A DNA stretch of 64,000 nt from Rhizobium sp. CC-YZS058 (GCF_034720595.1 NZ_JAYESJ010000001.1:2878001-2942000), one strand, 5' to 3'. Shown: positions 46,935 to 57,082, counted from the stretch's first letter. Numbers and translations are program-made. The notes: generated by a model not told the origin, from the letters alone.

Positions 46935-48139
46935 TGACCCGCCCCACGCTGGAAGAGATCTTTGCAGAGCCAGACGAATTTGGTCTTCTTGCTGTGAAGC
47001 TGAAACCAAGGGCCTCATCTTCAGGCAACAATGGCCTATCAATTCTGTATGATGTGACGCGCTTTTTCGAGCACCACGGACGTTTGCCCGATGCCAACGC
47101 ATCCAACCACGAAGAGATGCGGCTTGGCACGATCTGGGAAAACCTTGCCAAGTATCCGAGTGAGGAGCTTCGGCAAGCGGACAGGCTTAGACTTCTGGCA
47201 CGGAAAGAGGACGTCGCTAAGGTTTCCTGGCGCGATGAGGTTGAAGACGACAACATTCCCAACTCGCTTGATGACATCTTCGCCGATGACGGCCTGGATG
47301 TTCAGCCTGAGCTTGTTCAGCTCAAACACGTCACGCCAGCGGCAGAACGCCTACTGCCTGACCATCGGGCGGATTTCATACCTTGCAAGGATTTCGATCA
47401 GTTCGCCGGTCTGTTCGAGACCATGGAACAGGCCCTCGATAGCGGTGCACGTGAAGCCACGCTCATTGAAAAATGGGCCGTTATCGAGCCACTGGAAGGC
47501 GACTTTTTCATTCGCAACGGCCTTCTGGCCTTTATCGCGGAAAAGAGCGAAAGCACGCAGCGCGGCGGCGCGCGCGACCATCGCCTGCGGGTGATTTTCT
47601 CGAACGGCACTGAAAGCGACCCGCTGATGTCGTCGTTCCGCAAATCCCTCAATGACGACAAAACGGCTCGCATCATTCAGCGCCTGGGCCTCGGTCCGCT
47701 CGATCCCGACTGGGAGACCGACAAGGTTTCGCTTTCCGGCACAATCTATGTGGCGCGCAGCCTTTCTGAAGATCCGGCGATCAAACCGCAGCGCGACATC
47801 CTCTACAAGATCGGTGTCACCTCACAAGACGTCCGGCGTCGCGTAGCTGACGCCCGAAACGACCCGACCTTCCTTCTTGCGCCAGTCGAGATTGTCGCGA
47901 CTTACGAGCTGCAGAACCTGTCGCGTTCCAAAGTCGAGAATCTGCTCCATCGGTTCTTTGACGCCGCAAGGCCCGGAGAGCTGTTCATTATTGACCGCTT
48001 CGGCAAAAGAATTCGACCGCGAGAATGGTTCTATGTGCTGCCGGAGCACGTCGCTCACGCAGCTCAGCTCATCAAGGACGGACAGCTACATCTGTACCGA
48101 TACGACCGCGAGACGCAGAAGATTGTCAGGAGATCGTAG
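46934..48139 (+). CDS. GIY-YIG (T5orf172/MUG113-type) nuclease of the restriction-like operon
   Basis: This 401-residue protein starts at MTRPTLEEIFAEPDEFGLLA, with its ATG overlapping the helicase stop. A helical N-terminal region (about 1-260) precedes the T5orf172 domain: GTIYVARS, YKIGVTSQDVRRRVADARND, SKVENLLHRFFDAARPGELF and REWFYV. This is a divergent GIY-YIG fold with Tyr, Arg and Glu positions kept. It is probably the DNA-cutting subunit together with Mrr. It is the last gene of the module, 10 bp before a palindrome copy. Confidence 0.85.
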   Translation: MTRPTLEEIFAEPDEFGLLAVKLKPRASSSGNNGLSILYDVTRFFEHHGRLPDANASNHEEMRLGTIWENLAKYPSEELRQADRLRLLARKEDVAKVSWRDEVEDDNIPNSLDDIFADDGLDVQPELVQLKHVTPAAERLLPDHRADFIPCKDFDQFAGLFETMEQALDSGAREATLIEKWAVIEPLEGDFFIRNGLLAFIAEKSESTQRGGARDHRLRVIFSNGTESDPLMSSFRKSLNDDKTARIIQRLGLGPLDPDWETDKVSLSGTIYVARSLSEDPAIKPQRDILYKIGVTSQDVRRRVADARNDPTFLLAPVEIVATYELQNLSRSKVENLLHRFFDAARPGELFIIDRFGKRIRPREWFYVLPEHVAHAAQLIKDGQLHLYRYDRETQKIVRRS

Positions 48140-48148
48140 GGCTGGGCC

Positions 48149-48165
48149 GCGGAAATTATTTCCGA
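48149..48165. repeat. Recurring palindrome, copy 4
   Basis: GCGGAAATTATTTCCGA, between the methyltransferase/helicase/GIY-YIG operon and the reverse-transcriptase module. The rest of the gap up to 48369 is AT-richer and should hold the promoter of the RT gene. Confidence 0.75.
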
Positions 48166-48369
48166 TGCCAGGATAGCGCCGCCATGCCTTCTGTTCAATT
48201 TCAAATCGGCTTGTGCTTCGCGCTTTCGTTGTCCAACCGAGTCCGGTCACGAGAGTTTCGAAACGGCAATGCTTCGGTGCAGTTTACCACTAGTTGAATT
48301 TGTCGTTAATTATAACAGAACTTGATGAGCCTAGATTTCTAAAACCTTGCGTAGAAATAGGAGGGGTTG

Positions 48370-51300
48370 TTGGCGTTAAAATCGAGGGGAAACGTTGACC
48401 TTAAGGGAATAATTGAGCAATGCGACATCGTGGCGGTCGCAACTGCCCTCGGTCTTCAGGTCGACCGAACTAAATCTCGGCCTCATAAGGCGCTTTGCCC
48501 CTTTCATGACGACCATAGTCCATCTCTGAATCTCTATCAGCGGGCGGGAAAACGTGACAATTTCCATTGCTTCGCATGTGGCGCCCATGGCGATGTTCTG
48601 TCGCTTGTGCAGCGGCGGAATAATCTCAACTTCTGGGATGCGGTTCAATGGCTCGCCCCACACGCGGGCGTTTCGCTTGCCGAAAACATCCGAAGGCCGA
48701 GCATTGATCGGCGCAGCGGGGCAAAACAATTTGTCGAATGGTTGCGCGGAGGATCTGACGAACAGGAGCTTGAGCGCATCGCGGCACATCGCGGGTTCGA
48801 GCCCGATATGCTTAGGAGGATCGGCGCTAGCGTCTATGATCTCACCAGGCTCCGTCGCGAAGCCTCGACGGATCGTGCACTTGAAGAAGCGCTGTGCAAA
48901 GCCGGCATCTTGCGTGCCGAGGCAGCGGCGCTTCCAGACAGTGAAACGCGAAATTGGCTACGCGGCTTCTACTCGGGCAAGCGGATCGTATTTCCTTTGG
49001 GCAGTCGAGGCGGCGCACCCGTAGGGTTTGCCGCTCGGGCTTTAGGGAATGAAGATCCCCGATACTTATATTCCTTCGACTTCCCGCGCCGCGACACGCT
49101 GTACGGGGCCGAGCGTGTCGAAGCAATGCTCAGCCGGCGCGAGTTACGCGGGAACATGGCATATATCTATGTGGTCGAAGGAATTTTCGATCAGTTGCGT
49201 CTGGAGTCCCTTAATTTCACCGCGGTTGCCTTGCTCGGCTCACGTGCTGCACCGGGCCAAGTCGCTGCGCTCGCGCATATCGTAGACATCGCCAGCCAGG
49301 CCGATCGGCCTCTCAATTTTCGCCTTTTTCTCGACCCCGACACTGCAGGGCGAGACGGCACTTACGACTTGATTTTAGCGCTGTTGCGCCTGCTGGATGG
49401 TGGTAGCGCTTTCGGGATTGAGGTAGTGGTGCCGCCTCCAAATGCCGAGAAAGCTGATCCCGACAGCTATTTACGTGGCCGAAATCACGAGGACGCAGAT
49501 TCGCTGCTCGACCGTAACGCCTATCCAGCACTCGAATTCATGCTCTGGATGCGGACCGGACAGGGCGAACTTCCTATCAATATCGAGGGGCTGTCCCCCG
49601 TCCAACTGGCAAGCAGCGCGCGTCGCATTGCCCACGCCCTTCCTGATGTAAACTGGGACAGAGTTTTGGCGCCACTGGATGTAGCGGAAACCTTAGGCGG
49701 ATTCGCTGCGATGATCCGGACCTATAGCGACGGTGTACCGCGTGGGGCGCTTAAACCTGTCGACCGGCGCGAAACAACGGGCGATCCGCGAGCAGACTTG
49801 ATCACTGCTCTGAGTCTCGGGCGATCTTCTACAAAACGCCGTGAATATCCTCTCGATGACGACGCATGGGAGCGGTTAGCGGTCGCCGCCTCGCCGCTGT
49901 TCCATCTCCATCGTGAACGCCTAAAAATCGGTGATGGCCCGATGGCACCGCTCCTGGCGCGCCATCTCCCCAAGGGTGGTGGGCGATACCGCCTCAAAGC
50001 TGGGCCAGTCGCGGCTGACGCGCTGCTTCAACAATATGCACTTGTTGAGTTGCTGCGTGATCGTTCTGGCGCTCCCGGTTTCTCCGATCGGATCCCCGCC
50101 GTCCGCTTCGATCGCCGAACGGGTGGCAGAGGGATTTACCGGACAGGTGTCGAGGGAGAAACCGAGGCCTTGAGCTTTGCCTATCAGGTCGATATGGCGA
50201 TTGTTAACGGCGAAGCGCCACCGATGCGTGAAGGTATTTTTCGACCCTACTTCGAATGCTGGCGTGCCTTTATTGATCATTTGGATAACAAGATCCGGCA
50301 CTATCGGCATGAAGATCTACAGATCCTGCGGCTCGATATTACAGGATTCTATGAGTTCGTGCGTCCTGAAGTGGTCGGTGATGCTCTGCAAGGGCCGCTA
50401 GAACGTGCTCTTGGCCATTTTGCGCAAGCCGACGGCGGACCTATGGGGTTCGCCCCGCTGCTCCTTCCCGATTCCGGTGCAGATGCGCCTCTTCGTGCAA
50501 ACGTCTTTACCGACTTCCTGCTCCGTCATGCCTTCCACAATGAGCATGCAGATCCCAAATCAGGCCAATCTGCGCGTCTTAGGGGCCTTCCGCAAGGTCC
50601 TGACCTATCAGCTTATCTTGCAAACATTTCGCTTTTCGAGCTTGATGACATGATGCGGGCCGAGGTGAAGCGTATCGACGCCGCTTACATAGATAAAGAA
50701 CTTGAGAGCGAACGAAAGCGGGGCACGCCAAACCCCCACGAATCACAGGAGACTCACGGCGACGTCAAACAAGAGCAGCGCCGAAATCAATGTAGTGCAG
50801 CCTATGCGCGTTATGTGGATGATATAATCCTTATATGCCCGAACGCCGACGTTGCCGGGCTACTGCGACGAAAGATCGAAACTCACCTTCAACTGAGGGG
50901 GCTTTCGCTGAATCGAAAGAACGCGACCCCACCCTTGATGACCCGCCAAGAAGCGCGCGAGTGGCTCACAGATAGCCGCATGGGCTTCGGCTTCTCTGGT
51001 CCTCTGGCAGACATGCCAGTGACAGATACGATGGATCCGCTGGCCGATGCCGGCGACATTGATCGCCGAACTGCGCTTGGTTTACTTTTCGACCCCGAAC
51101 TCGACGACTTGCGGCGCCCAGAGCGCATACAGGAACGGTTAGAACGGGCATTTCGTGCCGACGAGGTGCGATTTAGCGACCGCGCTAACGCCTATCGGCG
51201 TCTTTGGCTGATCGCGGCGGGCGAAAATCACTTGGGGCCCACCGAGATCGCACGCTCATTTCGGACCGAAGCCCTTCGCGTGGACGTGGGCGCGCGGATG

Positions 51301-54300
51301 GCTGACGCTCCGTTCGATATCACGGTTACGGCCCTAGAAGCGATCGAGCGCGCGTTACGCGCCCATATTCCAGAAGCATTGGAGGAAGACGCGCGCGACT
51401 ACTGGTCAGAGCGCCGACGCTGGTTAGCGGAGGCGGTTCTAGCCGACATTTTTGCCCCCCTTGCCAGCGCCTTTATGGGCACAGATGCAGAGTCATTCCT
51501 TCGGCGCCATGATGTTCGCTGCCATGTTGCCATCATCGCCTGTTTGGCGCTCTCAGTTCTAAAAGATGCGAAGGTCGCCAATGGCGAGCACCCGTTTGCC
51601 TCGCTCATGCCATATCTCTCTCCAGCAGAAGGCGTCGAACTTATGTACGACGGCTTGCGACTGTCGCTGTACCGTCACGATGGGGACCTTGAGCCCCGTC
51701 TTCCTGGACTAACTGTCCCATCCGAGCAGCAGACCCGCAACGCCTTTCATCGTCTCGAGACCGCACTGGTGAAACTGCAAAGGCTCGACGACGGGGCGCC
51801 CGACTTATCCCCGACTCCAATTGCTGATACCTTTGCGACGGAAATTGAACAGGTGGTCGAGAATATCTTAAAGATCTGGACACCTGGCGCAGATGACGAC
51901 GCAAAGATCGACCCGGTGGAAGTCGATGCCGCGGCTACGCTCGTCAACGTCACCCACCGACACTTCGCCAATATCGCTCCTGCAAGGCCGCGGTTGATAC
52001 GGATGATCTCGAACAGAAGCGACGCGACAGCGCTTCCGTCACCGCCAGGTCTTGAAGCCTCGGGTTTGATGTTATGGTGCGCTAATGGTCATCTGCTTTT
52101 TGCAGCGCCGCTGAGCGATGCGCCGCGTCCAGTGGGTGCTCAGTGGCGCGAAGAGAACTCCAATGGGCAGGGTTTCCTTCATTTATGGAAGGCCGACCTG
52201 GCTGCCGATATCAGGCCGATGTTCGCGGTTGAAAGGGATTGGGATGCGCAAGATATCGCCGCGCTATACGAAGCAGGGTATGGATCATATCGCGGCCTGC
52301 TCGCCGCCGCGACGACAGAGCATGTACCAGTTCCAACGGTCTTTTCGTTCTTTGCTCCTGTCGATGCGAACGAGATGCCCGACATCCACCGTACAACCCT
52401 TATCTGCTGGACCGCCCCCCGTCCGGCAGTCGATGGTCACGCTTTCGTGCGGAACGGAAGCGCTCTTGAAGCGCGGCCGGTCCATCTCCTTGACGCCGAC
52501 CATTGGCGTTACGGCTGGGCGGTACGTGATCTCTGTCGCCGACCAGAAGGTCCCGCGGAAGATATTACGGCCTTGGAAGGTCATAGCGACACTAAGCTTG
52601 ACCGTTTAAGTCACCGCCGCGAGGCGATTTTAGCGCGTGTGCTGCCCCGGCTCTCCGGAGCCGATCGATGGGGTGCCGGACTACAATCCGATGACGGTGC
52701 TATTCCCACACGTATTGCTCGAGCGCTTCGACTGCTGACCGCATTCGGTACGACCGTACTCCCCGACCAACATGCAAGTTATCTTGTCGCGGCAACGGCC
52801 GAAGGCGTATTTATGAGCGAACGGCTGGGTACGGTCGGAGATGCGAGCCATAGCGGTCGGCCGGCTGCGATAGCGGCTCGGGCCGCGCGGCGTGTGAGCC
52901 GGGCCCTTCCGGCCGCCGGCCGATTGTGGCCTGTCAGGCAGTCTTTCACCAGCGCTGAGCGAAGAAGCGCGGCTGCATGGTTCGCCGCTGCACATCGCGT
53001 TGAAACGCAGGTCGGCGAACTTGGCGAGGCAGCCGCGATTCCGCTAGCAACACTCGGTATAGGACTTACCCTTCTGGGAACTATGGCCGAATTACGCGCT
53101 CTAGCTTTCGAGATGGCTGCCGCCTTGCCCTCGGGGAGTCTCGAGCGCCTGCAAAATCTTCCGATCGATCTGTCCTTCGCTGCCCAACACCTGGGCGGCG
53201 AGATCGCATTGATCGACGATGCGGAGAGCCATCTTGACGGCGATCCGAACGTGCAGACAAGGCGCATGTTGCTAGTCTTCAGGCAGATCGTCGAGGGACG
53301 CCGCACCGCAGCGGCGGCGGCGCGCGATGCGATAACGCCGCTCGGATGGCTGATTCTTGTGTCGACGCTGTTGCAACTTACACCACCAGTAACCACAGAG
53401 TTTGGGGAAGTTCGACCAGCCCTATGGCGTATGACATCAGACGGTTTCGAACGCGCGGCAACGGCAATTTCCGGTCTGCTGCCGTTCCTTGCGGCTGCGG
53501 CGCCTGATGTTGCAGAAGACGGCGATTGGCCTTGGAACACCTTTGAGCCGCTTCGCACTGCGATGCCTGGGGGCCTCAAAGACTACTTGACAGAATTGTC
53601 CGTAGCGGCAGCGATCCGCATCGATGTTTTGCGCTCAACTATCAATCCGCGAACGGGTGAAGTCGTCGACGGACGGCCAGTGCTGCGGCTCGCGGACGGC
53701 AGTTCACATCGGTTGTCCGAATGGCAGATCGATGTAGCATATGTGGCAGGCGAGCGCCGTCTATCTACCGAGTGCGAGGAGCATGAAAGCCGCATTCACT
53801 ATCGCTATTCAGTAGCCTGGAACAATGACCGGGTCGTTGGTCTCCACCTCGTGTCTCAAAGCCTGGCCGAAGTGGCGTTTTGCGCCGCGTCAGATGGGAC
53901 CGCTGGGAGCGCAGAAACCAATAGCGACGAACTGGTAGCACATAGAACTGCCGGGCAAACTGAAACTTCAGTAGTGACACAAATCACTGGAGATGTGCAG
54001 GAAGGGCCGATAGAAGGCCCGAACTCTCAAGAAGAGCATCTAGCAGTCAACAATGGTTCACGTCTCGGCCAAGTTACTACCGAGGATCCTCCAGCAACGC
54101 TGCCACAAAGCACCAAGGGTGGGGTACCCAGCACATTGGCGCCCGTCGACGCGATGGCCCGTATCATTCAGTGGCAAGATCGGCTTTGGGGCGATCGAGC
54201 CAAACGTGGCCACGGCCACCAACGGCTCGCCATAGTGCAATGGGATGTTGTCGACACATATTACGCGCCTGGCACCGGAGGTGGAAAGCACGAGGGTTTG

Positions 54301-55887
54301 CGCGATCTCAACGGTGGCAAGGTCACCGCAGCGACAGTAAGCAAAGGAGGAGAATTCCAATCGATCGCCGAAGGCCGGCGACGAGCTATTTTGCTCGAAG
54401 TGCTTCGCGCCTGCGCCCGCTTCAAAGTCGATGGTCTTGTGCTGCCAGAATACAGCCTGCGACCCGAGACCGTGAATTGGCTTACACGCCAGCTCTCCGC
54501 CAAAAATTTATCGCTGACCGTCTGGTGCGGAACGTTCCGCGTTCCTGACGGCTCGTCAATCTCGACAGAAATCCCGTCCAACGGACCTTCGCCTTTCCTT
54601 CGGCCAACGCCCATGGGGCGTGCTGGAGCGATTGAGTGGGACATGCATTCCGCTTTGCTAACCTGTGTAGACTCACAGGCTTCGGAAGATAGGATTCAAA
54701 TTCGGTGCGCTGTACGACGCAAGCGGTACCCTTCGTCAGCCGCTGGCGAATTGATTAGGCCCTCTGCAAACGAGCCTTGGCAGCCTTTGCTTTCTCACGT
54801 GAAAGATCCGTTCCGCCTCGGAAACTATACGGTTGAACTCGTATGCTCGGAAATGTTTCTCCACGCAAGCGCTTCCAATTACATAGGCATTCTCGAAGAA
54901 AACCGGAGCCTCGCTCAACGCTACGCAATCCCATGGCCAACATCCGATGCCGTCCAAACGCTCAATGCCGACGTGCACGAGTTCGCGCGTTGGACGTCCT
55001 ATCGTAGTGTCGAAGAGCCGCCAGAGCTCTCTCGCGGCGAAGCAATGCAGCGAACCTTGATCATTCTCCCGGCCATGACGTCACGGTCTGCCGACTATCA
55101 CATTTTCGGCCAGAACCAGTATCTTGCAGCGGGGCTCGTGACTGCTTTCTGCAATGCAGTGGAACCAACGGCGGGGGTCGGGGGATCTGCTTTCATTGGA
55201 CTTGATGGCTGGAAATCCGGAATTGAGACGGCGACGCCTTACGGCTCCTTAGCGCCGGGGATCTTCCAACTCGGTAGTAAGCATAGCGATGCACTTGGCA
55301 AGCATGAGGCCGCGATGGTGATTGCGGACATCGATCCGATCCGTACCACTGACCTGAAGCCGCGTCCGCACCATCAAGGTCGGTCGTTACAGCTTGTCGC
55401 GCATCTTCCGCTCATTTTTGCCACTGAATCCAATCCATCGCCTGAAGCTCGCGGAACTCGCGAACGGATGCAGCGAACTCGCCACGTCGGCGATGCGCAA
55501 AAGACCTTTCTTGAGGCTGCCATAGCTGTGCAAGAAGTCTTGGATACACCTGATCCGAACTGGCGTCATGAGCGTGCTGCGCCCGACCCGGATCCTTTGA
55601 TAGAGCGACGACAGACAGCGATCGTTCAGAAGACTGTCGCAGCGTTGGAGATGCTCGTTTGCTTTGCCGACGACCCTGAATGGTTGCGGCGCCGCTCTGC
55701 TGCATTTTGTGAAAAAAGGTGGCATTATCCACCGCCGTCGAATCTTCCGGCTCTGATCGACTGGCTATATGTTGACGACAGTTGGCGCGAGACCAAGGTA
55801 GACTTGGGGGACCGCCATCCATACGAGGTCGACGAGAGTGTGCTCCATGTACCGCGTGATGGTGGTACAACAGAATTTAAGGCCTAA
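48370..55887 (+). CDS. Giant primase-like / reverse transcriptase / nitrilase fusion protein
   Basis: This 2,505-residue protein is read from TTG 48370, five bases after AGGAGG (TTG 48367 is an alternative). Domains in order: a DnaG-type CHC2 zinc finger (C43, H46, C67, C70), a DnaG-type TOPRIM (E270, D322, D324; then KADPDSYL), and a reverse transcriptase with palm Asp656 (RLDITGFYEF), GLPQGP at 739-744 and YVDD at 815-818. About 950 residues of unrecognised, mainly helical sequence follow. The C-terminus is nitrilase-like with E2027 (VLPEYS), K2118 and C2159 (VELVCSEMF). RT-nitrilase fusions are known in the defence-associated UG/DRT group (DRT1/UG1). The N-terminal primase module and size set this one apart. 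Role in anti-phage defence is inferred. Confidence 0.88.
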   Translation: MALKSRGNVDLKGIIEQCDIVAVATALGLQVDRTKSRPHKALCPFHDDHSPSLNLYQRAGKRDNFHCFACGAHGDVLSLVQRRNNLNFWDAVQWLAPHAGVSLAENIRRPSIDRRSGAKQFVEWLRGGSDEQELERIAAHRGFEPDMLRRIGASVYDLTRLRREASTDRALEEALCKAGILRAEAAALPDSETRNWLRGFYSGKRIVFPLGSRGGAPVGFAARALGNEDPRYLYSFDFPRRDTLYGAERVEAMLSRRELRGNMAYIYVVEGIFDQLRLESLNFTAVALLGSRAAPGQVAALAHIVDIASQADRPLNFRLFLDPDTAGRDGTYDLILALLRLLDGGSAFGIEVVVPPPNAEKADPDSYLRGRNHEDADSLLDRNAYPALEFMLWMRTGQGELPINIEGLSPVQLASSARRIAHALPDVNWDRVLAPLDVAETLGGFAAMIRTYSDGVPRGALKPVDRRETTGDPRADLITALSLGRSSTKRREYPLDDDAWERLAVAASPLFHLHRERLKIGDGPMAPLLARHLPKGGGRYRLKAGPVAADALLQQYALVELLRDRSGAPGFSDRIPAVRFDRRTGGRGIYRTGVEGETEALSFAYQVDMAIVNGEAPPMREGIFRPYFECWRAFIDHLDNKIRHYRHEDLQILRLDITGFYEFVRPEVVGDALQGPLERALGHFAQADGGPMGFAPLLLPDSGADAPLRANVFTDFLLRHAFHNEHADPKSGQSARLRGLPQGPDLSAYLANISLFELDDMMRAEVKRIDAAYIDKELESERKRGTPNPHESQETHGDVKQEQRRNQCSAAYARYVDDIILICPNADVAGLLRRKIETHLQLRGLSLNRKNATPPLMTRQEAREWLTDSRMGFGFSGPLADMPVTDTMDPLADAGDIDRRTALGLLFDPELDDLRRPERIQERLERAFRADEVRFSDRANAYRRLWLIAAGENHLGPTEIARSFRTEALRVDVGARMADAPFDITVTALEAIERALRAHIPEALEEDARDYWSERRRWLAEAVLADIFAPLASAFMGTDAESFLRRHDVRCHVAIIACLALSVLKDAKVANGEHPFASLMPYLSPAEGVELMYDGLRLSLYRHDGDLEPRLPGLTVPSEQQTRNAFHRLETALVKLQRLDDGAPDLSPTPIADTFATEIEQVVENILKIWTPGADDDAKIDPVEVDAAATLVNVTHRHFANIAPARPRLIRMISNRSDATALPSPPGLEASGLMLWCANGHLLFAAPLSDAPRPVGAQWREENSNGQGFLHLWKADLAADIRPMFAVERDWDAQDIAALYEAGYGSYRGLLAAATTEHVPVPTVFSFFAPVDANEMPDIHRTTLICWTAPRPAVDGHAFVRNGSALEARPVHLLDADHWRYGWAVRDLCRRPEGPAEDITALEGHSDTKLDRLSHRREAILARVLPRLSGADRWGAGLQSDDGAIPTRIARALRLLTAFGTTVLPDQHASYLVAATAEGVFMSERLGTVGDASHSGRPAAIAARAARRVSRALPAAGRLWPVRQSFTSAERRSAAAWFAAAHRVETQVGELGEAAAIPLATLGIGLTLLGTMAELRALAFEMAAALPSGSLERLQNLPIDLSFAAQHLGGEIALIDDAESHLDGDPNVQTRRMLLVFRQIVEGRRTAAAAARDAITPLGWLILVSTLLQLTPPVTTEFGEVRPALWRMTSDGFERAATAISGLLPFLAAAAPDVAEDGDWPWNTFEPLRTAMPGGLKDYLTELSVAAAIRIDVLRSTINPRTGEVVDGRPVLRLADGSSHRLSEWQIDVAYVAGERRLSTECEEHESRIHYRYSVAWNNDRVVGLHLVSQSLAEVAFCAASDGTAGSAETNSDELVAHRTAGQTETSVVTQITGDVQEGPIEGPNSQEEHLAVNNGSRLGQVTTEDPPATLPQSTKGGVPSTLAPVDAMARIIQWQDRLWGDRAKRGHGHQRLAIVQWDVVDTYYAPGTGGGKHEGLRDLNGGKVTAATVSKGGEFQSIAEGRRRAILLEVLRACARFKVDGLVLPEYSLRPETVNWLTRQLSAKNLSLTVWCGTFRVPDGSSISTEIPSNGPSPFLRPTPMGRAGAIEWDMHSALLTCVDSQASEDRIQIRCAVRRKRYPSSAAGELIRPSANEPWQPLLSHVKDPFRLGNYTVELVCSEMFLHASASNYIGILEENRSLAQRYAIPWPTSDAVQTLNADVHEFARWTSYRSVEEPPELSRGEAMQRTLIILPAMTSRSADYHIFGQNQYLAAGLVTAFCNAVEPTAGVGGSAFIGLDGWKSGIETATPYGSLAPGIFQLGSKHSDALGKHEAAMVIADIDPIRTTDLKPRPHHQGRSLQLVAHLPLIFATESNPSPEARGTRERMQRTRHVGDAQKTFLEAAIAVQEVLDTPDPNWRHERAAPDPDPLIERRQTAIVQKTVAALEMLVCFADDPEWLRRRSAAFCEKRWHYPPPSNLPALIDWLYVDDSWRETKVDLGDRHPYEVDESVLHVPRDGGTTEFKA

Positions 55888-55890
55888 GTT

Positions 55891-56865
55891 GTGAGCAGTG
55901 TAATTGGAGATACTGCCTCCGAGGAGCTACTGGAGGCGGCCGCTCGCCAGCTCGAAGCATCCGGACGGTACCGGGTGCTCCGCCGGCTGGATCTCGCTGC
56001 ATGCTTGGCTGACCGTGACAGCAGTCCGACGCGGCTCGGCATGTTTCTCGACATCGAATGCACCGGTCTCGATCCTTTGACATGCGAGCCGATTGAATTG
56101 GCGATCTTACCCTTCGAGTATCGTCTCGATGGAGCAATCGTGGCCATTCACCCTCCTTTTCAGCAAGTCAATCAGCCGTCGGCTCCCATCCCTCCCAACA
56201 TTACGAAGATCACTGGCATCAACGATGAAATGGTCTCTGGACATCACATCGATCCCGCCACCGTTGCGAATTTTGTCGAAGATGCCGCTATCATCATCGC
56301 ACACAACGCTGCGTTCGACCGTCCAATCGCCGAGCGAATTTCGCCCGCGTTCATTGCCAAACCTTGGGCATGCACTATGTCGGATGTCGATTGGAAAAGC
56401 GAGGGATTCGAAGGCCGACGCCTGGGCGAATTGTTGGCAGCGTTTGGGGTATTTTTCGATGCTCACCGCGCCTTGGATGACTGTGAGGCTGGCGTAGGTC
56501 TCTTGGCCCAGAAGGTTCCATGTTCGGGTCGCCGCGTACTCGAGATGCTTTTGGAGACAGCCCGAAAGCCATGTTGGAGGATCTTCGCAATAGATGCGCC
56601 TTACGACGCTCGTGAATTACTGCGGCAACGCGGATACCGCTGGAATGCTTCCCCAGAATTCGGACCCAAATCGTGGTGGATCGATCTGGGAATGAAGGAA
56701 GTCGAGCCTGAACTTCAATTCCTTGAGAATGAGATTTTTCACCGTCCTATAAGCTTACCAATGGAGGAAATGACGGCATACGATCGCTACTCAATCCCGA
56801 TGACCAGACGCGCGCTTCGGCAGGCGGATTCGCGAGAACATCTGGCGTCCTCCGTTCGCCCTTGA
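55891..56865 (+). CDS. DEDDh 3'-5' exonuclease, partner of the RT fusion
   Basis: This 324-residue protein is read from GTG 55891, three bases after the RT stop, without a strong ribosome site; translational coupling is likely. All five DEDDh residues are visible: D54 and E56 (FLDIECTGLD), D143 (HNAAFDRP), H192 and D197 (AHRALDDCEA). The family covers DnaQ/epsilon and RNase T-type exonucleases. The last 110 residues (RIFAIDAPYDARELLRQRGY) add an unrecognised C-terminal domain. Its place suggests that it trims or degrades the product or target of the primase/RT protein. Confidence 0.87.
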   Translation: MSSVIGDTASEELLEAAARQLEASGRYRVLRRLDLAACLADRDSSPTRLGMFLDIECTGLDPLTCEPIELAILPFEYRLDGAIVAIHPPFQQVNQPSAPIPPNITKITGINDEMVSGHHIDPATVANFVEDAAIIIAHNAAFDRPIAERISPAFIAKPWACTMSDVDWKSEGFEGRRLGELLAAFGVFFDAHRALDDCEAGVGLLAQKVPCSGRRVLEMLLETARKPCWRIFAIDAPYDARELLRQRGYRWNASPEFGPKSWWIDLGMKEVEPELQFLENEIFHRPISLPMEEMTAYDRYSIPMTRRALRQADSREHLASSVRP

Positions 56866-57061
56866 CTGATGTCGCAACGATACGAGCGAGGCGCGACCCT
56901 CATCATCAGCAATCTTCCGTTTGACGAATGGACGGAAACTCTTAGGGGCAGAGTGCCTGAACGGCGCGCTGCTGGATCGCATCACCCACCACGTCACCAT
57001 CCTTGAGATGAACGGCGACAGCTATCGCCTCGCCCAAAGCCGCGCCCGAAAGGCCGGCTGA
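56866..57061 (+). pseudogene. istB: C-terminal relic of an IS21-family istB gene
   Basis: LMSQRYERGATLIISNLPFD is followed by EWTETL, a frameshift, and LNGALLDRITHHVTILEMNG plus DSYRLAQSRARKAG. This is the end of the IstB transposition helper ATPase. The Walker motifs and the istA transposase are missing. It begins directly after the exonuclease stop, so an IS21 element or its flank once joined here. Confidence 0.8.
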
Positions 57062-57082
57062 AACCCCTCAAAAAAATCGCAA

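Noticed and set aside
48370..50000. Reading the N-terminus of the giant protein as a housekeeping DnaG
   Set aside because: The frame continues without interruption into RT motifs and the DnaG helicase-interaction domain is absent, so it is a fusion module rather than the chromosomal primase.
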